This document shows positions 55,450 through 64,000 of a stretch of 64,000 nucleotides of DNA, piece by piece (within the stretch, counting starts at the first letter, position 1; the number at the start of each line of letters is the position of its first letter). The DNA comes from Candidatus Celerinatantimonas neptuna. Lineage in GTDB: Bacteria; Pseudomonadota; Gammaproteobacteria; Enterobacterales; Celerinatantimonadaceae. Under the pieces are notes generated by a model. The model was not told where the DNA came from. It did not search any database and worked only from the letters and a program-made list of their open reading frames with translations. The stretch lies in the NCBI GenBank assembly GCA_911810475.1, contig OU461276.1, forward strand, positions 3,845,501 through 3,909,500. The letters are read 5' to 3'. A program made the position numbers and the translations under genes.

Positions 55450-55477
55450 GGCGCTGTCGGGAGGGGTAGACAGCACC
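55450..55477 (-). terminator. oppA-oppB intergenic hairpin (attenuating)
   Basis: On the minus strand GGTGCTGTC (55477-55469) and GACAGCGCC (55458-55450) form a 9-bp stem with one G-T pair and a ten-base C-rich loop, followed by only TTTC. It lies 38 bases beyond the oppA stop and may stop part of the transcripts or protect the oppA mRNA 3' end, so that the binding protein is made in excess. Confidence 0.65.
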
Positions 55478-55515
55478 CATGATTACAATATTAGTATATT
55501 GTTATAGCAAATTGA

Positions 55516-57138
55516 TTAATGCGCTTTGATATAGAAGTTTTTCACATAATAATAATCAAGCGCATTATGCATCGGATAGCCACCTACAAATGGTTTAACT
55601 AAGCGAGCATTCACGTACTGATAAACCGGTGCAACAGGCATATCTTTAGCTAAGATCTTCTCAGCATCAGCATACATTGCATTACGTTTTTCATCATTAG
55701 CCGTATTAAGTGCTTTATTCATGATTGCATCATAGGCTTTATCACTATAATCAGCATTGTTTTGCACATTGCCGGTCATCATTAACGTCATAAATGTCGA
55801 TGCTTCGTTATAGTCACCACACCAGGCATCACGCGCTACAGTAAATTGATGATTTTGGCGAGTATTCAGGAAAGTTTTCCATTCCTGATTTTCCAAAGTG
55901 ACATGCACACCCAATTTTTTCCACATCTGGCCAACAGCCAGTGCGATTTTTTTATGGTTAGCACTTGTGTTATAGAGAATGGAAACATTTAACTGTTTGC
56001 CACCTTTCCCATAACCGGCTTCAGCCATCAACTGTTTTGCTTTAGCCAGACGCTGAGCCTGTGTCATTTCACCATATGCAACTTTCGGTGCAGTAAACCC
56101 GGCTGTTGAACCAGGCGTAAAGGTATAAAGTGGTTTCTCACCTTTACCAGTCACATATTTGGTAATGATGTTACGATTGATTGCATAAGAAAGCGCTTTA
56201 CGGATGCGAACATCATTAAACGGCGGTTTCTTATTATTAAAATCATAATAATAGTTACACAGGAAACCAGTTACTTTCAGATCTTGAGGATAATCTTTTT
56301 TCAGATGCTTAAACTGTTCATTAGGCACTTCATAAGTCATATCAATCTCACCGGCCATAAACCGGTTCATAGCTGCAACCTGGTTGGACACAGGTAAGAA
56401 AGTAACCTTATTAATAACAGTTTTTTTGTTATTCCAATAATCGGGGTTGCGTACCATCACAATACGGCTGTTTACAACCCACTTGGTAAGTTTATAAGCA
56501 CCATTTGAAACAATATGCTGTGGCTGAGTCCATTGATCACCCCATTTTTTAACAACTGGCGGATAAACCGGGAAAACAGAAGAGTTCGCCAACATTTTTA
56601 CAAAATAAGGGACAGCATGAGAAAGTGTGACTTGTAATGTGTGAGCGTTAAGCGCTTTTACACCTAATGCTTCTGGCTTCATTTTACCATCAACAATCGC
56701 ATCCACATTCTTCATACCGGTCAGCTGCAAATAATATGAATAAGGAGAAGCAGTTTTAGGATCGACTAAACGGCGCCATGCAAAGACGAAGTCCTGAGCT
56801 GTTACAGGTTTACCATTCGACCATTTGGCATCATCACGCAGATGGAAAATAAAAACTTTGTTATCTTTATTAACCCAGTTTTTAGCCACACCAGGAACAG
56901 TTTTACCATTAGAATCCTGGTTCACCAGCCCTTCAAATAACTGTTGGGCAATATGTGTTCCGATTGTTCCCTGAATCAATTGAGGATCTAAAGAACCAGG
57001 TTCAGAACCATTGTTAATCACCATATCTTGTTTTTTAGCAAGCTTAGTTCCTGCCGGAACATTTGCTGCGTATGCTGTGGTTGCACTTAGCAAAGCTGAT
57101 ACGACCAGCGTGCCAAGTATTTTTTTATTTAGAGTCAT
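55516..57138 (-). CDS. oppA: Periplasmic oligopeptide-binding protein OppA
   Basis: A 540-aa extracytoplasmic solute-binding protein (family 5). The signal peptide MTLNKKILGTLVVSALLSATTAYA (residues 1-24) is followed by ANVPAGTKLAKKQDMVINNGSEPGSLDPQ, and the internal RKALSYAINRNIIT and PNDYNEASTFM-like region (ARDAWCGDYNEASTFM) fit OppA. It has no lipobox. ATG 57138 has GGAG six bases upstream; codons up to 57150 are out of the signal-peptide logic. First gene of the opp operon. Confidence 0.94.
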   Translation of the reverse strand: MTLNKKILGTLVVSALLSATTAYAANVPAGTKLAKKQDMVINNGSEPGSLDPQLIQGTIGTHIAQQLFEGLVNQDSNGKTVPGVAKNWVNKDNKVFIFHLRDDAKWSNGKPVTAQDFVFAWRRLVDPKTASPYSYYLQLTGMKNVDAIVDGKMKPEALGVKALNAHTLQVTLSHAVPYFVKMLANSSVFPVYPPVVKKWGDQWTQPQHIVSNGAYKLTKWVVNSRIVMVRNPDYWNNKKTVINKVTFLPVSNQVAAMNRFMAGEIDMTYEVPNEQFKHLKKDYPQDLKVTGFLCNYYYDFNNKKPPFNDVRIRKALSYAINRNIITKYVTGKGEKPLYTFTPGSTAGFTAPKVAYGEMTQAQRLAKAKQLMAEAGYGKGGKQLNVSILYNTSANHKKIALAVGQMWKKLGVHVTLENQEWKTFLNTRQNHQFTVARDAWCGDYNEASTFMTLMMTGNVQNNADYSDKAYDAIMNKALNTANDEKRNAMYADAEKILAKDMPVAPVYQYVNARLVKPFVGGYPMHNALDYYYVKNFYIKAH

Positions 57139-57793
57139 TAAAATCTCCATATGTGTTGTAATCCAAATCGAATTACCTGTCGCAAGAGTCTTTGATATAG
57201 AGCTGCTTTTTGATAGACATGTTACTTAATGCAGAAGAATATCCTGCTGTGAACATAATCAGCCAAGGATTGTACATCTCGATCTGTTATTGAACAAACT
57301 ATTATTCGAATGGTCGTGCTATCAATCTATAATTTCCTATATAGAAACCTATGTAAACAAACCACCTCGTTGATATTCATCAACTAAATTCAGGTTAACT
57401 ACTTATTTATGTTAAATATTTTGATTAAGAAAAAATTTTACTTAATCGATTAGAAGGAAATATTAATAATAGACTTAACACTAATATTGATAAAATTATT
57501 TTTTGCGGGTATTTTTGTAATTTATCTACATAATATATGTCATAAAGACTTTTATTTACATAAAAATATAAAATTCGAGCCAATAACTTAAAATTAGGGT
57601 TATTTTTAGTAAAAATAGAATATGTTGCAATTTTCATTTGTAACTAAGCAACAACTGATCTAGATCAATTTATCAGCAAAGTTCGGTACCTATACTGTCA
57701 CCGAAGGCTGGTTAGCAAGTTTTATGAATAAAAACCGATTATATAAAGCAAGCTGGTAACTTTCTAAACAGCTTTCTATTTAAGGAGATATAT
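57139..57793. other. AT-rich divergent intergenic region between oppA and adhE
   Basis: 655 bases that hold the promoters of oppA (minus) and adhE (plus). A 70-codon frame at 57425-57637 is AT-rich with no ribosome site and is not called. I found no clear FNR, Fis or riboswitch motif by eye. aaggag just before 57794 is the adhE ribosome site. Confidence 0.4.
57153..57160 (-). promoter_or_regulatory. Possible GcvB-type target site in the oppA leader
   Basis: The oppA leader contains TACAACAC (minus strand, 57160-57153) about 15 bases before the start codon, one base different from the CACAACAY consensus bound by the small RNA GcvB. oppA is a GcvB target in enterics. Whether this organism has GcvB cannot be told here. 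Confidence 0.35.
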
Positions 57794-60493
57794 ATGACTG
57801 TTACCAATATTACGGAACTTGATGCATTGGTCGCCCGGGTCAAAAAAGCCCAGACGGTTTTCGCAACCTACAGTCAGGAACAAGTGGATAAAATATTCCG
57901 CGCGGCGGCTTTTGCAGCAGCTGACGCCCGTATTCCTCTCGCACAAATGGCCGCGAAGGAATCTGGTATGGGAATAATTGAAGATAAAGTGATCAAAAAC
58001 CATTTCGCTTCTGAATATATTTATAACAAATATAAAGATGAAAAAACGTGCGGGATCCTTGATGAAAACGAAGAAATGGGAACGATCACTATTGCTGAGC
58101 CCACAGGGATTATTTGTGGAATTGTCCCCACAACCAACCCTACATCCACAGCCGTTTTTAAAGCGTTAATCAGTTTAAAAACTCGTAACGGGATTATTTT
58201 TTCTCCTCATCCACGTGCAAAAAATTCAACTAATACTGCCGCAAAACTCGTTTTAGATGCTGCCATCTCAGCAGGTGCCCCTCAGGATATTATTGGTTGG
58301 ATCGACGAACCTTCAGTTGAACTATCAAATGCACTAATGCGCCATGATGACATTAACTTAATTCTGGCAACCGGAGGCCCGGGCATGGTTAAAGCAGCCT
58401 ACTCTTCTGGTAAACCAGCCATTGGGGTTGGCGCAGGAAATACGCCAGTTGTTATTGATGAAACAGCAGATATTAAACGGGCTGTATCTTCAATCCTTAT
58501 GTCAAAAACATTCGATAACGGCGTAGTCTGCGCATCGGAACAAGCTATCGTTGTCGTTGAAGAAGTTTATGATGCCGTCAAAGAACGCTTTTCTAACTAT
58601 GGCGGTTATATTCTTTCAAAAGAAGAAGCAGATAAAGTTCGTAAAGTCATCCTCATCAACGGTTCTCTGAACGCGAAAATTGTAGGTCAGCCGGCAACAA
58701 AAATTGCTGAAATGGCAGGGATTACTGTCCCAGCCTGGACCAAAGTTCTTATTGGTGAAGGAAATCACGTAAGTAGTAACGATGAATTCGCCCACGAAAA
58801 ACTTTCACCAACCCTCGGAATGTTTAAAGCCAAAGATTTTGAACATGCTGTTGAACAAGCCGTAGAAATGGTCAATATCGGTGGTATCGGCCATACGTCA
58901 GCTTTATATACCGATCAGGATCTAAATAAAGACCGAGTCAATTATTTCGGTAATAAAATGAAAACCGCCCGAATTTTGATCAACACTCCGACGTCTCAGG
59001 GTGGCATTGGTGATCTCTATAACTTTGCATTAGCTCCATCCTTAACCTTAGGTTGTGGTTCCTGGGGTGGTAACTCCATTTCCGAAAACGTTGGTCCAAA
59101 ACACCTGATCAATAAAAAAACGGTAGCAAAACGGGCTGAAAACATGTTATGGCATAAACTTCCCAAATCTATCTACTTCCGTCGCGGATGTTTACCTGAA
59201 GCAATGGATGATCTTGCTGGTAAAAAACGGGCTTGTATTGTAACAGACCGTTTCCTCTTCAATAATGGCTACGTAGATGAGTTAATTGAAATCCTTAAAG
59301 ATAAAGGAATGGAAACTGAAGTTTTCTACGAAGTTGAAGCTGACCCGACCCTCAGCATCGTCCGTAAAGGGGCTGATTTATTAAACCAATTCAAACCAGA
59401 TGTTATTCTCGCACTTGGTGGTGGTTCGCCAATGGATGCAGCCAAAGTCATGTGGGTTATGTATGAACATCCGGAGGTTCACTTCCAAGATTTAGCACTG
59501 CGTTTCATGGACATCCGTAAACGGATTTATAAATTCCCCAAAATGGGAGCAAAAGCCGATTTAGTTGCCATTACAACAACCTCAGGCACTGGTTCAGAAG
59601 TCACCCCATTTGCGGTAGTAACTGATGATGAAACCGGTAAAAAATACCCATTAGCCGATTATGAATTAACGCCTAATATGGCCATTATTGATGCAAACTT
59701 AGTCATGAATATGCCTAAATCGTTAACCGCTTTTGGTGGTTACGACGCCATAACTCATGCAATCGAAGCTTATGTTTCTATTCTGGCAAATGAATACTCT
59801 GATGGTCAGGCTCTACAGGCACTAAGTTTGCTTAAACAATATCTGCCAAGCTCTTATAAAAATGGAGCTCAGGATCCAGTTGCCCGGGAAAAAGTTCATA
59901 ATGGCGCAACTATCGCAGGGATTGCATTTGCACAAGCATTCCTTGGTATTTGTCACTCAATGGCTCATAAACTTGGTGCAGAATTCCATCTGCCACATGG
60001 GTTAGCCAATGCATTATTACTAACGAATGTAATTCGTTACAATGCAACTAACCGCCCGACTAAACAAGCGGCATACTCTCAATATGACCGACCAAAAGCC
60101 CGGGCCCGCTATGCAGAAATTGCAGACCATTTAGGGTTCAGAGAAGGACGTACCCAAGATAAACTGGATGCTCTACTCCAATGGCTTGAAGATTTGAAAG
60201 TTGAGCTGGATATTCCGACTTCAATTCAAGCAGCCGGTATTGGAGAAGCTGAATTTATGGCAAAAGTTGATCATCTGTCAGTAGAAGCATTTGATGACCA
60301 ATGTACCGGTGCCAACCCTCGTTATCCGCTCATTAGCGAATTAAAACAGCTTCTGATTGATTCATACTACGGCAACCATTATGTCGAAGTATATGAACGC
60401 GAAGAAGCTGAAGAGGAAGCAGAAAAAGCATCCGCTGCACCAGCAGCAGAGAAAAAACCGGCAACCAAAGCAAAAAAAACTACTGCTAAATAA
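57794..60493 (+). CDS. adhE: Bifunctional aldehyde/alcohol dehydrogenase AdhE
   Basis: An 899-aa fusion enzyme for ethanol production. The N-terminal acetaldehyde dehydrogenase half (residues 1 to about 440) has catalytic Cys246 in GVVCASEQ, matching E. coli Cys246, with NAD-binding EPTGIICGIVPTTNPTS. The C-terminal iron alcohol dehydrogenase half (about 450-870) has GGGSPMDAAK, TTSGTGSEVTPFAV, GGYDAITHAIEAYVS and HSMAHKLGAEFHLPHGLANALL with the iron-binding His/Asp. The last 35 residues are an Ala/Glu/Lys-rich tail (EEAEEEAEKASAAPA and on). Start at ATG 57794 with aaggag ten bases upstream. A strong terminator follows. It forms filamentous spirosomes in relatives. Confidence 0.97.
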   Translation: MTVTNITELDALVARVKKAQTVFATYSQEQVDKIFRAAAFAAADARIPLAQMAAKESGMGIIEDKVIKNHFASEYIYNKYKDEKTCGILDENEEMGTITIAEPTGIICGIVPTTNPTSTAVFKALISLKTRNGIIFSPHPRAKNSTNTAAKLVLDAAISAGAPQDIIGWIDEPSVELSNALMRHDDINLILATGGPGMVKAAYSSGKPAIGVGAGNTPVVIDETADIKRAVSSILMSKTFDNGVVCASEQAIVVVEEVYDAVKERFSNYGGYILSKEEADKVRKVILINGSLNAKIVGQPATKIAEMAGITVPAWTKVLIGEGNHVSSNDEFAHEKLSPTLGMFKAKDFEHAVEQAVEMVNIGGIGHTSALYTDQDLNKDRVNYFGNKMKTARILINTPTSQGGIGDLYNFALAPSLTLGCGSWGGNSISENVGPKHLINKKTVAKRAENMLWHKLPKSIYFRRGCLPEAMDDLAGKKRACIVTDRFLFNNGYVDELIEILKDKGMETEVFYEVEADPTLSIVRKGADLLNQFKPDVILALGGGSPMDAAKVMWVMYEHPEVHFQDLALRFMDIRKRIYKFPKMGAKADLVAITTTSGTGSEVTPFAVVTDDETGKKYPLADYELTPNMAIIDANLVMNMPKSLTAFGGYDAITHAIEAYVSILANEYSDGQALQALSLLKQYLPSSYKNGAQDPVAREKVHNGATIAGIAFAQAFLGICHSMAHKLGAEFHLPHGLANALLLTNVIRYNATNRPTKQAAYSQYDRPKARARYAEIADHLGFREGRTQDKLDALLQWLEDLKVELDIPTSIQAAGIGEAEFMAKVDHLSVEAFDDQCTGANPRYPLISELKQLLIDSYYGNHYVEVYEREEAEEEAEKASAAPAAEKKPATKAKKTTAK

Positions 60494-60515
60494 TCAGCCA
60501 GGATGATTCTTGTTA

Positions 60516-60551
60516 AAATAGCCCCGCAAAAGCGGAGCTATTTCGTTTTAG
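60516..60551 (+). terminator. Terminator after adhE
   Basis: Stem AAATAGCCCCGC (60516-60527) and GCGGAGCTATTT (60532-60543), one mismatch, four-base A loop, followed by CGTTTTAG. It lies 22 bases after the adhE stop. Confidence 0.8.
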
Positions 60552-60947
60552 AAATAGCTTTGGCATACTACATTGATTGAGTCTTAAATGACTTTCATAA
60601 AAAAGTTGCGCTCAAAACAGATTAATGTAGACAAGCTTGATATACAAAACCATCTTTTAGATTTGATAATAACCAAAACGGATCAGCTAAGACTGTACTC
60701 TATAACAAACTGATCTGATCGATGACGCAAAGATTTTACAGATACTTTTAGTATGTATATTTACGTTCATTAGCTCCAATTAGGAATGAAAGTTAAACTT
60801 AAAATGAGCAAATCATAATTACAATGAAGATTAGTAATTAGTAATTAGTGATTAGTGATTAGTGATTAGTGATTAGTGATTAGTTGATTAGTGAACTATA
60901 ACCGCTTACTGAGATTAGAAAACGTTATTCGCTCTAAGGACAGTCTT
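60552..60947. other. Repeat-containing intergenic region between adhE and the DUF3108 gene
   Basis: 396 bases. The left part is AT-rich without recognised elements, and 60829-60892 holds a heptamer array (listed separately). AAGGA at about 60936 precedes the ATG at 60948 and is the ribosome site. Confidence 0.5.
60829..60892 (+). repeat. Heptanucleotide tandem array (GATTAGT/AATTAGT)
   Basis: Eight head-to-tail 7-mers from 60829 to 60884: GATTAGT, AATTAGT, AATTAGT, then five GATTAGT. After one extra T follows a ninth GATTAGT at 60886-60892. The array ends 55 bases before the DUF3108 start codon. Length variation would change the promoter-to-gene distance. Confidence 0.95.
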
Positions 60948-61661
60948 ATGCGTATCGCCCTACTCTTTTGTACATTATCCGTTGCCTCGACCTTTACTGT
61001 AAAAGCAGCTCAACAGGCATGGCAGCCCGTCAAACCTTTTCAGGCTAAGTATAAAGCTTACTTTAAAGGTATAGCTGTTGGCCATGGACAACGAACTTTG
61101 AAACTCTTATCACCGAATAACTATCAAGCCAGTAGTACAGCAACCGTTTTAGGTGGCGCGGGAATGAGTTATAAAGAAACAAGCCAGTTTCGTTATCAGG
61201 GCCATAAAATTACCAGCGAAGGATTCTCACGCAAGAAGAAAGTATTATTTGGTTCCACTAAAATCGTGGGCCGCCCTGACCGCAATGGAGGCCTATTCAT
61301 CAGTACAAATGGAAAACACAAACATGTTGCAGCAGGAAAATGGGGAAACACATTAGACTCATCGGCATTTATGGTGCAATTTCAAACTGATGTGAAAAAT
61401 GGTCAAACAACATTCCACTATCATTACGTAGAAGGGAATAAGGTAAAAGACTACCAATTCAAAATAGACGGACACGAAATAATCAAAGTACCGGCGGGTG
61501 AATACAAAACAATCCGGCTAAAACGGATCAACAAAGGTGACAGGGAAACCATTATGTGGCTGGCCCCCAAATTAGATTATCAACTTGTAAAAATGCAAAT
61601 CCTACGCAAAGGAAAACGATGGAGCAGCATGCAACTTACACATATCACACTTGGCAAATAG
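60948..61661 (+). CDS. DUF3108-family exported protein
   Basis: A 237-aa protein with a signal peptide (MRIALLFCTLSVASTFTVKA, residues 1-20) and a beta-rich periplasmic DUF3108 domain: FQAKYKAYFKGIAVGHGQRTL, GMSYKETSQFRYQG, YQFKIDGHEIIKVPAGEYKTIRLKR and RETIMWLAPKLDYQLVKMQ are family-like segments. Function of the family is not known; it is often found near outer membrane assembly genes. The GTG at 60891 in the same frame is rejected, since 60948 gives the signal peptide and has AAGGA 7 bases upstream. No terminator is seen after it. Confidence 0.82.
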   Translation: MRIALLFCTLSVASTFTVKAAQQAWQPVKPFQAKYKAYFKGIAVGHGQRTLKLLSPNNYQASSTATVLGGAGMSYKETSQFRYQGHKITSEGFSRKKKVLFGSTKIVGRPDRNGGLFISTNGKHKHVAAGKWGNTLDSSAFMVQFQTDVKNGQTTFHYHYVEGNKVKDYQFKIDGHEIIKVPAGEYKTIRLKRINKGDRETIMWLAPKLDYQLVKMQILRKGKRWSSMQLTHITLGK

Positions 61662-61796
61662 TCAGTTAATAGCAGAAAGTCATCCGATTAATGCCCCTCA
61701 GTCTGGGATAAAAAACCGCATAGTTAAATTCATTGCCCTACATTGAATCAAAATCGCTTTTTCAGAACGGTTCACTTGTCCTTAAACTCAGGAGAT

Positions 61797-62399
61797 TTAA
61801 TGAATAAAGGCTGTAACACCAGTCATGATCATTTGAGCAGCGATCGCCGACAAAATTAATCCGCTGATTTTAGTCATAACCGATATACCTTGTCTTGTGA
61901 TAAGGCGTTCAACAGTCGAGCTCATAAAAAGTATGATACCGACCAATAACATAGCGAGAGTAATCCCCGTTAAATCGGCCAGACGAGTCACGGTCGAATG
62001 AGCATCTGCAGCCATGACCACTATCGCCCCAAGAATAGCAGGCCCAACAGTGACAGGCGTTGTCAAAGGAACAACGATGACATCACTCGGTGTTACATCC
62101 CCACTGACGCCGGAATTTTTATCAGCCCCAGATGAAAGCCGAATAGCGGTCAACAATAACACTATGCCGGTTCCGATTCTAAAAGAATGAATATTAATAC
62201 CGAACAGTGAAAAAATAAAATCGCCGCCAATATAAACGATCACACACATACAAATGCATGAAATCGTCACTTTAATAGCAAGCTTTCGACGCACCCCATC
62301 TTCCCACTGTCGGGTAATTGCAATATATGTCGACAACACAAAAAACGGAGCACACATGAAAAAGAATTTCACGCAGACATTTAAGATATATTGGAGCAT
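61797..62399 (-). CDS. ychE: MarC-family (UPF0056) inner membrane protein, YchE-like
   Basis: A 200-aa protein with about six helices and the MarC family blocks APFFVLSTYIAIT, FRIGTGIVLLLTAI, VIVVPLTTPVTVGPAILGAIVV and RLITRQGISVMTKISGLILSAIAAQMIMTGV. MarC-family proteins were once thought antibiotic resistance factors, but the role is undetermined. In E. coli ychE (MarC family) lies between adhE and oppA; here it is close to both but on the opposite strand to adhE and separated by the DUF3108 gene. The start at 62399 is followed by the hydrophobic MLQYILNVCVKFFFM. Confidence 0.85.
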   Translation of the reverse strand: MLQYILNVCVKFFFMCAPFFVLSTYIAITRQWEDGVRRKLAIKVTISCICMCVIVYIGGDFIFSLFGINIHSFRIGTGIVLLLTAIRLSSGADKNSGVSGDVTPSDVIVVPLTTPVTVGPAILGAIVVMAADAHSTVTRLADLTGITLAMLLVGIILFMSSTVERLITRQGISVMTKISGLILSAIAAQMIMTGVTAFIH

Positions 62400-62597
62400 A
62401 TTTTTATCACTCTAAGCGCTAAATTGGCGGGCATTATAATCATGCAACGCCAGCATCCCAATCTGAAAAATCTAATCGAATCGGATTACTTGAAATAATC
62501 GAAAATCACAATGTATACCTGTAAATAAGTGAACGATGAACACCCTAAACAGATCATGTTATAGTTATACAAACTGCACAATCGGCAATACCTTTCA

Positions 62598-63437
62598 ATG
62601 GATCGTTCAAATACACATATTCTCATTACAGGCTGTTCCAGTGGAATCGGCTTTTATTGTGCAAAAATGCTGAATAAGCAAGGATACAAAGTCGTTGCTT
62701 GCTGCCGGCTTCCTAAAGATACCAAACGACTCACTGATATTGGAATTACGGCAGTCACTCTTGATCTGGCTAATTCAGATTCTATCGAATCAGGCTTTGA
62801 TGAGGCAATGCAACGATTAAACCACCATATCGATATATTATTCAACAATGCTGCATATGGACAAACCGGAGCAATTGAAGATCTCCCGACCAATGCTCTA
62901 CGAGAACAATTTGAAACAAACTTTTTTGGCTGGCATCACCTGACCCGCTTAATACTTCCACTGATGATCCAACAAAAAAGCGGACGTATTATTCAAAACA
63001 GTTCGGTATTAGGCTTGGCCGCACTTCGTTATCGGGGAGCCTATTGTGCATCAAAATTTGCCTTAGAAGGATACACCGATACACTTCGACTGGAACTATC
63101 AAATACCCCGATTCGGGTCATTCTAATCGAGCCGGGCCCAATTAACAGTAACTTTCGCCAGAATGCTAAAGACGTTTTCCTGCGGACCATTGACTGGCAA
63201 GTATCCCGTCATCGCAAACAGTATCACGCAACATTAAAACGATTGGGTAGTTCGGTCCCTTTAAACCGACATACCCTTGAACCTGATGCCGTCTATCAAT
63301 GCCTCTTAGACGCTTTAAATAATCCAAAACCTAAAATTCGTTACTATGTAACACGCCCGACAAAACTGCTTGCAAAAGCCAGAAGAATATTACCAACTCG
63401 CTGGCTGGACCGACTCTTGATTAAAGGGGGAGCCTGA
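62598..63437 (+). CDS. Short-chain dehydrogenase/reductase (YbbO-like)
   Basis: A 279-aa SDR. Nucleotide-binding TGCSSGIGFYCAKML (TGxxxGIG) lies at about 11-25, NNAAYGQTGAIED (NAA-type motif) near 85, the catalytic Ser in IIQNSSVLGLAA, and YCASKFALEGYTD with Tyr and Lys of the YxxxK motif. LIEPGPINSNF follows. Overall resemblance is to E. coli YbbO, which reduces aldehydes with NADPH. Here the substrate is unknown. The next gene follows without a gap (TGA then ATG at 63438), so the pair is an operon. Confidence 0.86.
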   Translation: MDRSNTHILITGCSSGIGFYCAKMLNKQGYKVVACCRLPKDTKRLTDIGITAVTLDLANSDSIESGFDEAMQRLNHHIDILFNNAAYGQTGAIEDLPTNALREQFETNFFGWHHLTRLILPLMIQQKSGRIIQNSSVLGLAALRYRGAYCASKFALEGYTDTLRLELSNTPIRVILIEPGPINSNFRQNAKDVFLRTIDWQVSRHRKQYHATLKRLGSSVPLNRHTLEPDAVYQCLLDALNNPKPKIRYYVTRPTKLLAKARRILPTRWLDRLLIKGGA

Positions 63438-64000
63438 ATGAAATCTAACTCACTCTATCTTTTATGGAAAAGCCGTTACTGGCTGACGATTCTATCCCTT
63501 CTACTCCCGGCCACTAGCTTTGCTCAACCAACGCTCTGGCAAGCAAAGCGAGGAACGCAAGAGCTTTATTTATTTGGTTCGATTCATATAGGCAGCCCCA
63601 GCCTTTATCCGTTACCTAAACCGGTTATCAAAGCTTTCAATCAAAGTAGCCGGTTATGGGTCGAAGTTGATACCCGTCATCTATCTGAAAAATCAATAAA
63701 AAAAATCAATCAATATATTACATTACCCAAAGGCAAACAGCTTCAGGATGAATTATCCCCCAAATTATTAATGCAACTAAAGCATAACAGCAAACCTCTT
63801 GGGCTTGACTATAACAAACTTCAGCACTTTTACCCTTGGTACATCAGCATCATGGTGACACAAAAGATTTACCAAAAAATGGGATATGATGGCAAGTTGG
63901 GTGTGGACCAATTCTTTTTAAGAAGAGCAACACATACAGACAAACCGGTTTCCTCACTTGAATCAGCAACACAACAGTTTAAAGCATTAGCCAGCTTGAA
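63438..64000 (+). CDS. TraB/GumN-family protein, 5' part
   Basis: Truncated by the window end after about 187 codons. The signal peptide (MKSNSLYLLWKSRYWLTILS through about residue 28, FAQ) is followed by TLWQAKRGTQELYLFGSIHIGS, the GSIHxG motif of TraB/GumN (PF01963) that holds the metal/catalytic His, and LWVEVDTRHL with the Glu of the family (ExD). It is similar in layout to E. coli YbaP and other secreted TraB/GumN proteins, thought to be metal-dependent hydrolases. It starts directly at the TGA of the SDR gene. Confidence 0.8.
   Translation, partial: MKSNSLYLLWKSRYWLTILSLLLPATSFAQPTLWQAKRGTQELYLFGSIHIGSPSLYPLPKPVIKAFNQSSRLWVEVDTRHLSEKSIKKINQYITLPKGKQLQDELSPKLLMQLKHNSKPLGLDYNKLQHFYPWYISIMVTQKIYQKMGYDGKLGVDQFFLRRATHTDKPVSSLESATQQFKALASL

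Noticed and set aside
57425-57637. 70-codon minus-strand frame in the oppA-adhE gap
   Set aside because: Codon composition follows AT-rich DNA, no ribosome site, no motif.

Overview
The window reads as chromosome of a facultatively fermentative gammaproteobacterium of moderate to low GC. Supporting signs are an unfused trpE-trpG-trpD followed by a fused trpCF, E. coli-like TusE, YccA, H-NS, IHF-beta, LapB and AdhE, and the neighbourhoods cmk-rpsA-ihfB-lapA-lapB-pyrF, tdk near hns, and opp-adhE-MarC, all familiar from Enterobacterales, Vibrionales and relatives. I cannot name the genus from the sequence alone.

Layout. 1-6715 (+): tryptophan operon (trpE 3' end, trpG, trpD, trpCF, trpB, trpA) with yciB and yciI downstream. 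6718-8466: a scrap yard of decayed insertion sequences (an internally deleted IS3-family IS407-group copy with both ends, abutting an IS110/IS1111-type transposase remnant), ended by tRNA-Ser(UGA). 8934-12127 (+): yccA, a YccS-like FUSC membrane protein and tusE. 12152-23789 (-): a complete 13-gene Tad/Flp pilus locus plus a terminal OmpA-like gene, in the order flp, tadV, rcpC, rcpA, rcpB-like, tadZ, tadA, tadB, tadC, tadD, tadE, tadF, tadG. 24079-27458 (-): an RluA-type pseudouridine synthase and a PAS/GGDEF-like/EAL/CBS signalling protein. 27691: tRNA-Pro(CGG). 27947-28513 (-): an unrecognised Lys/Ser/Asp-rich protein. 29095-35747 (+): a MoxR/DUF58/DUF4381/BatA/BatB/BatD operon, the BatB-type gene carrying a (CAACAG)n polyglutamine tract. 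35825-40237 (-): a YfcZ-like protein, RssA-like patatin, thymidine kinase and an NhaC-family transporter headed by a lysine riboswitch. 40708: hns. 41277-43264: divergent queE and queC, then a rhomboid/rhombosortase-like protease. 43261-48333 (-): pyrF, lapB, lapA, ihfB, rpsA, cmk. 48666-51348: a dGTPase-like protein, a GAF protein and SanA. 51561-57138 (-): oppABCDF. 57794 onward: adhE, a DUF3108 protein, a MarC-family protein, an SDR and the start of a TraB/GumN-family protein, cut by the window end.

Most of the window is conserved housekeeping and envelope biology. The most informative non-coding element is the lysine riboswitch at 40307-40471. All five helices of its multibranch junction can be paired by eye, which argues that the NhaC-family protein is a lysine transporter and not a generic Na+/H+ antiporter. 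Other points of interest are the nested IS remnants after yciI, the CAACAG hexamer tract, a GATTAGT heptamer array before the DUF3108 gene, the unrecognised 188-aa protein, the TadZ P-loop variation, a rhombosortase-like protease, and the EAL-CBS protein near the Tad locus. I found no CRISPR array, prophage or clear candidate for a wholly new system.
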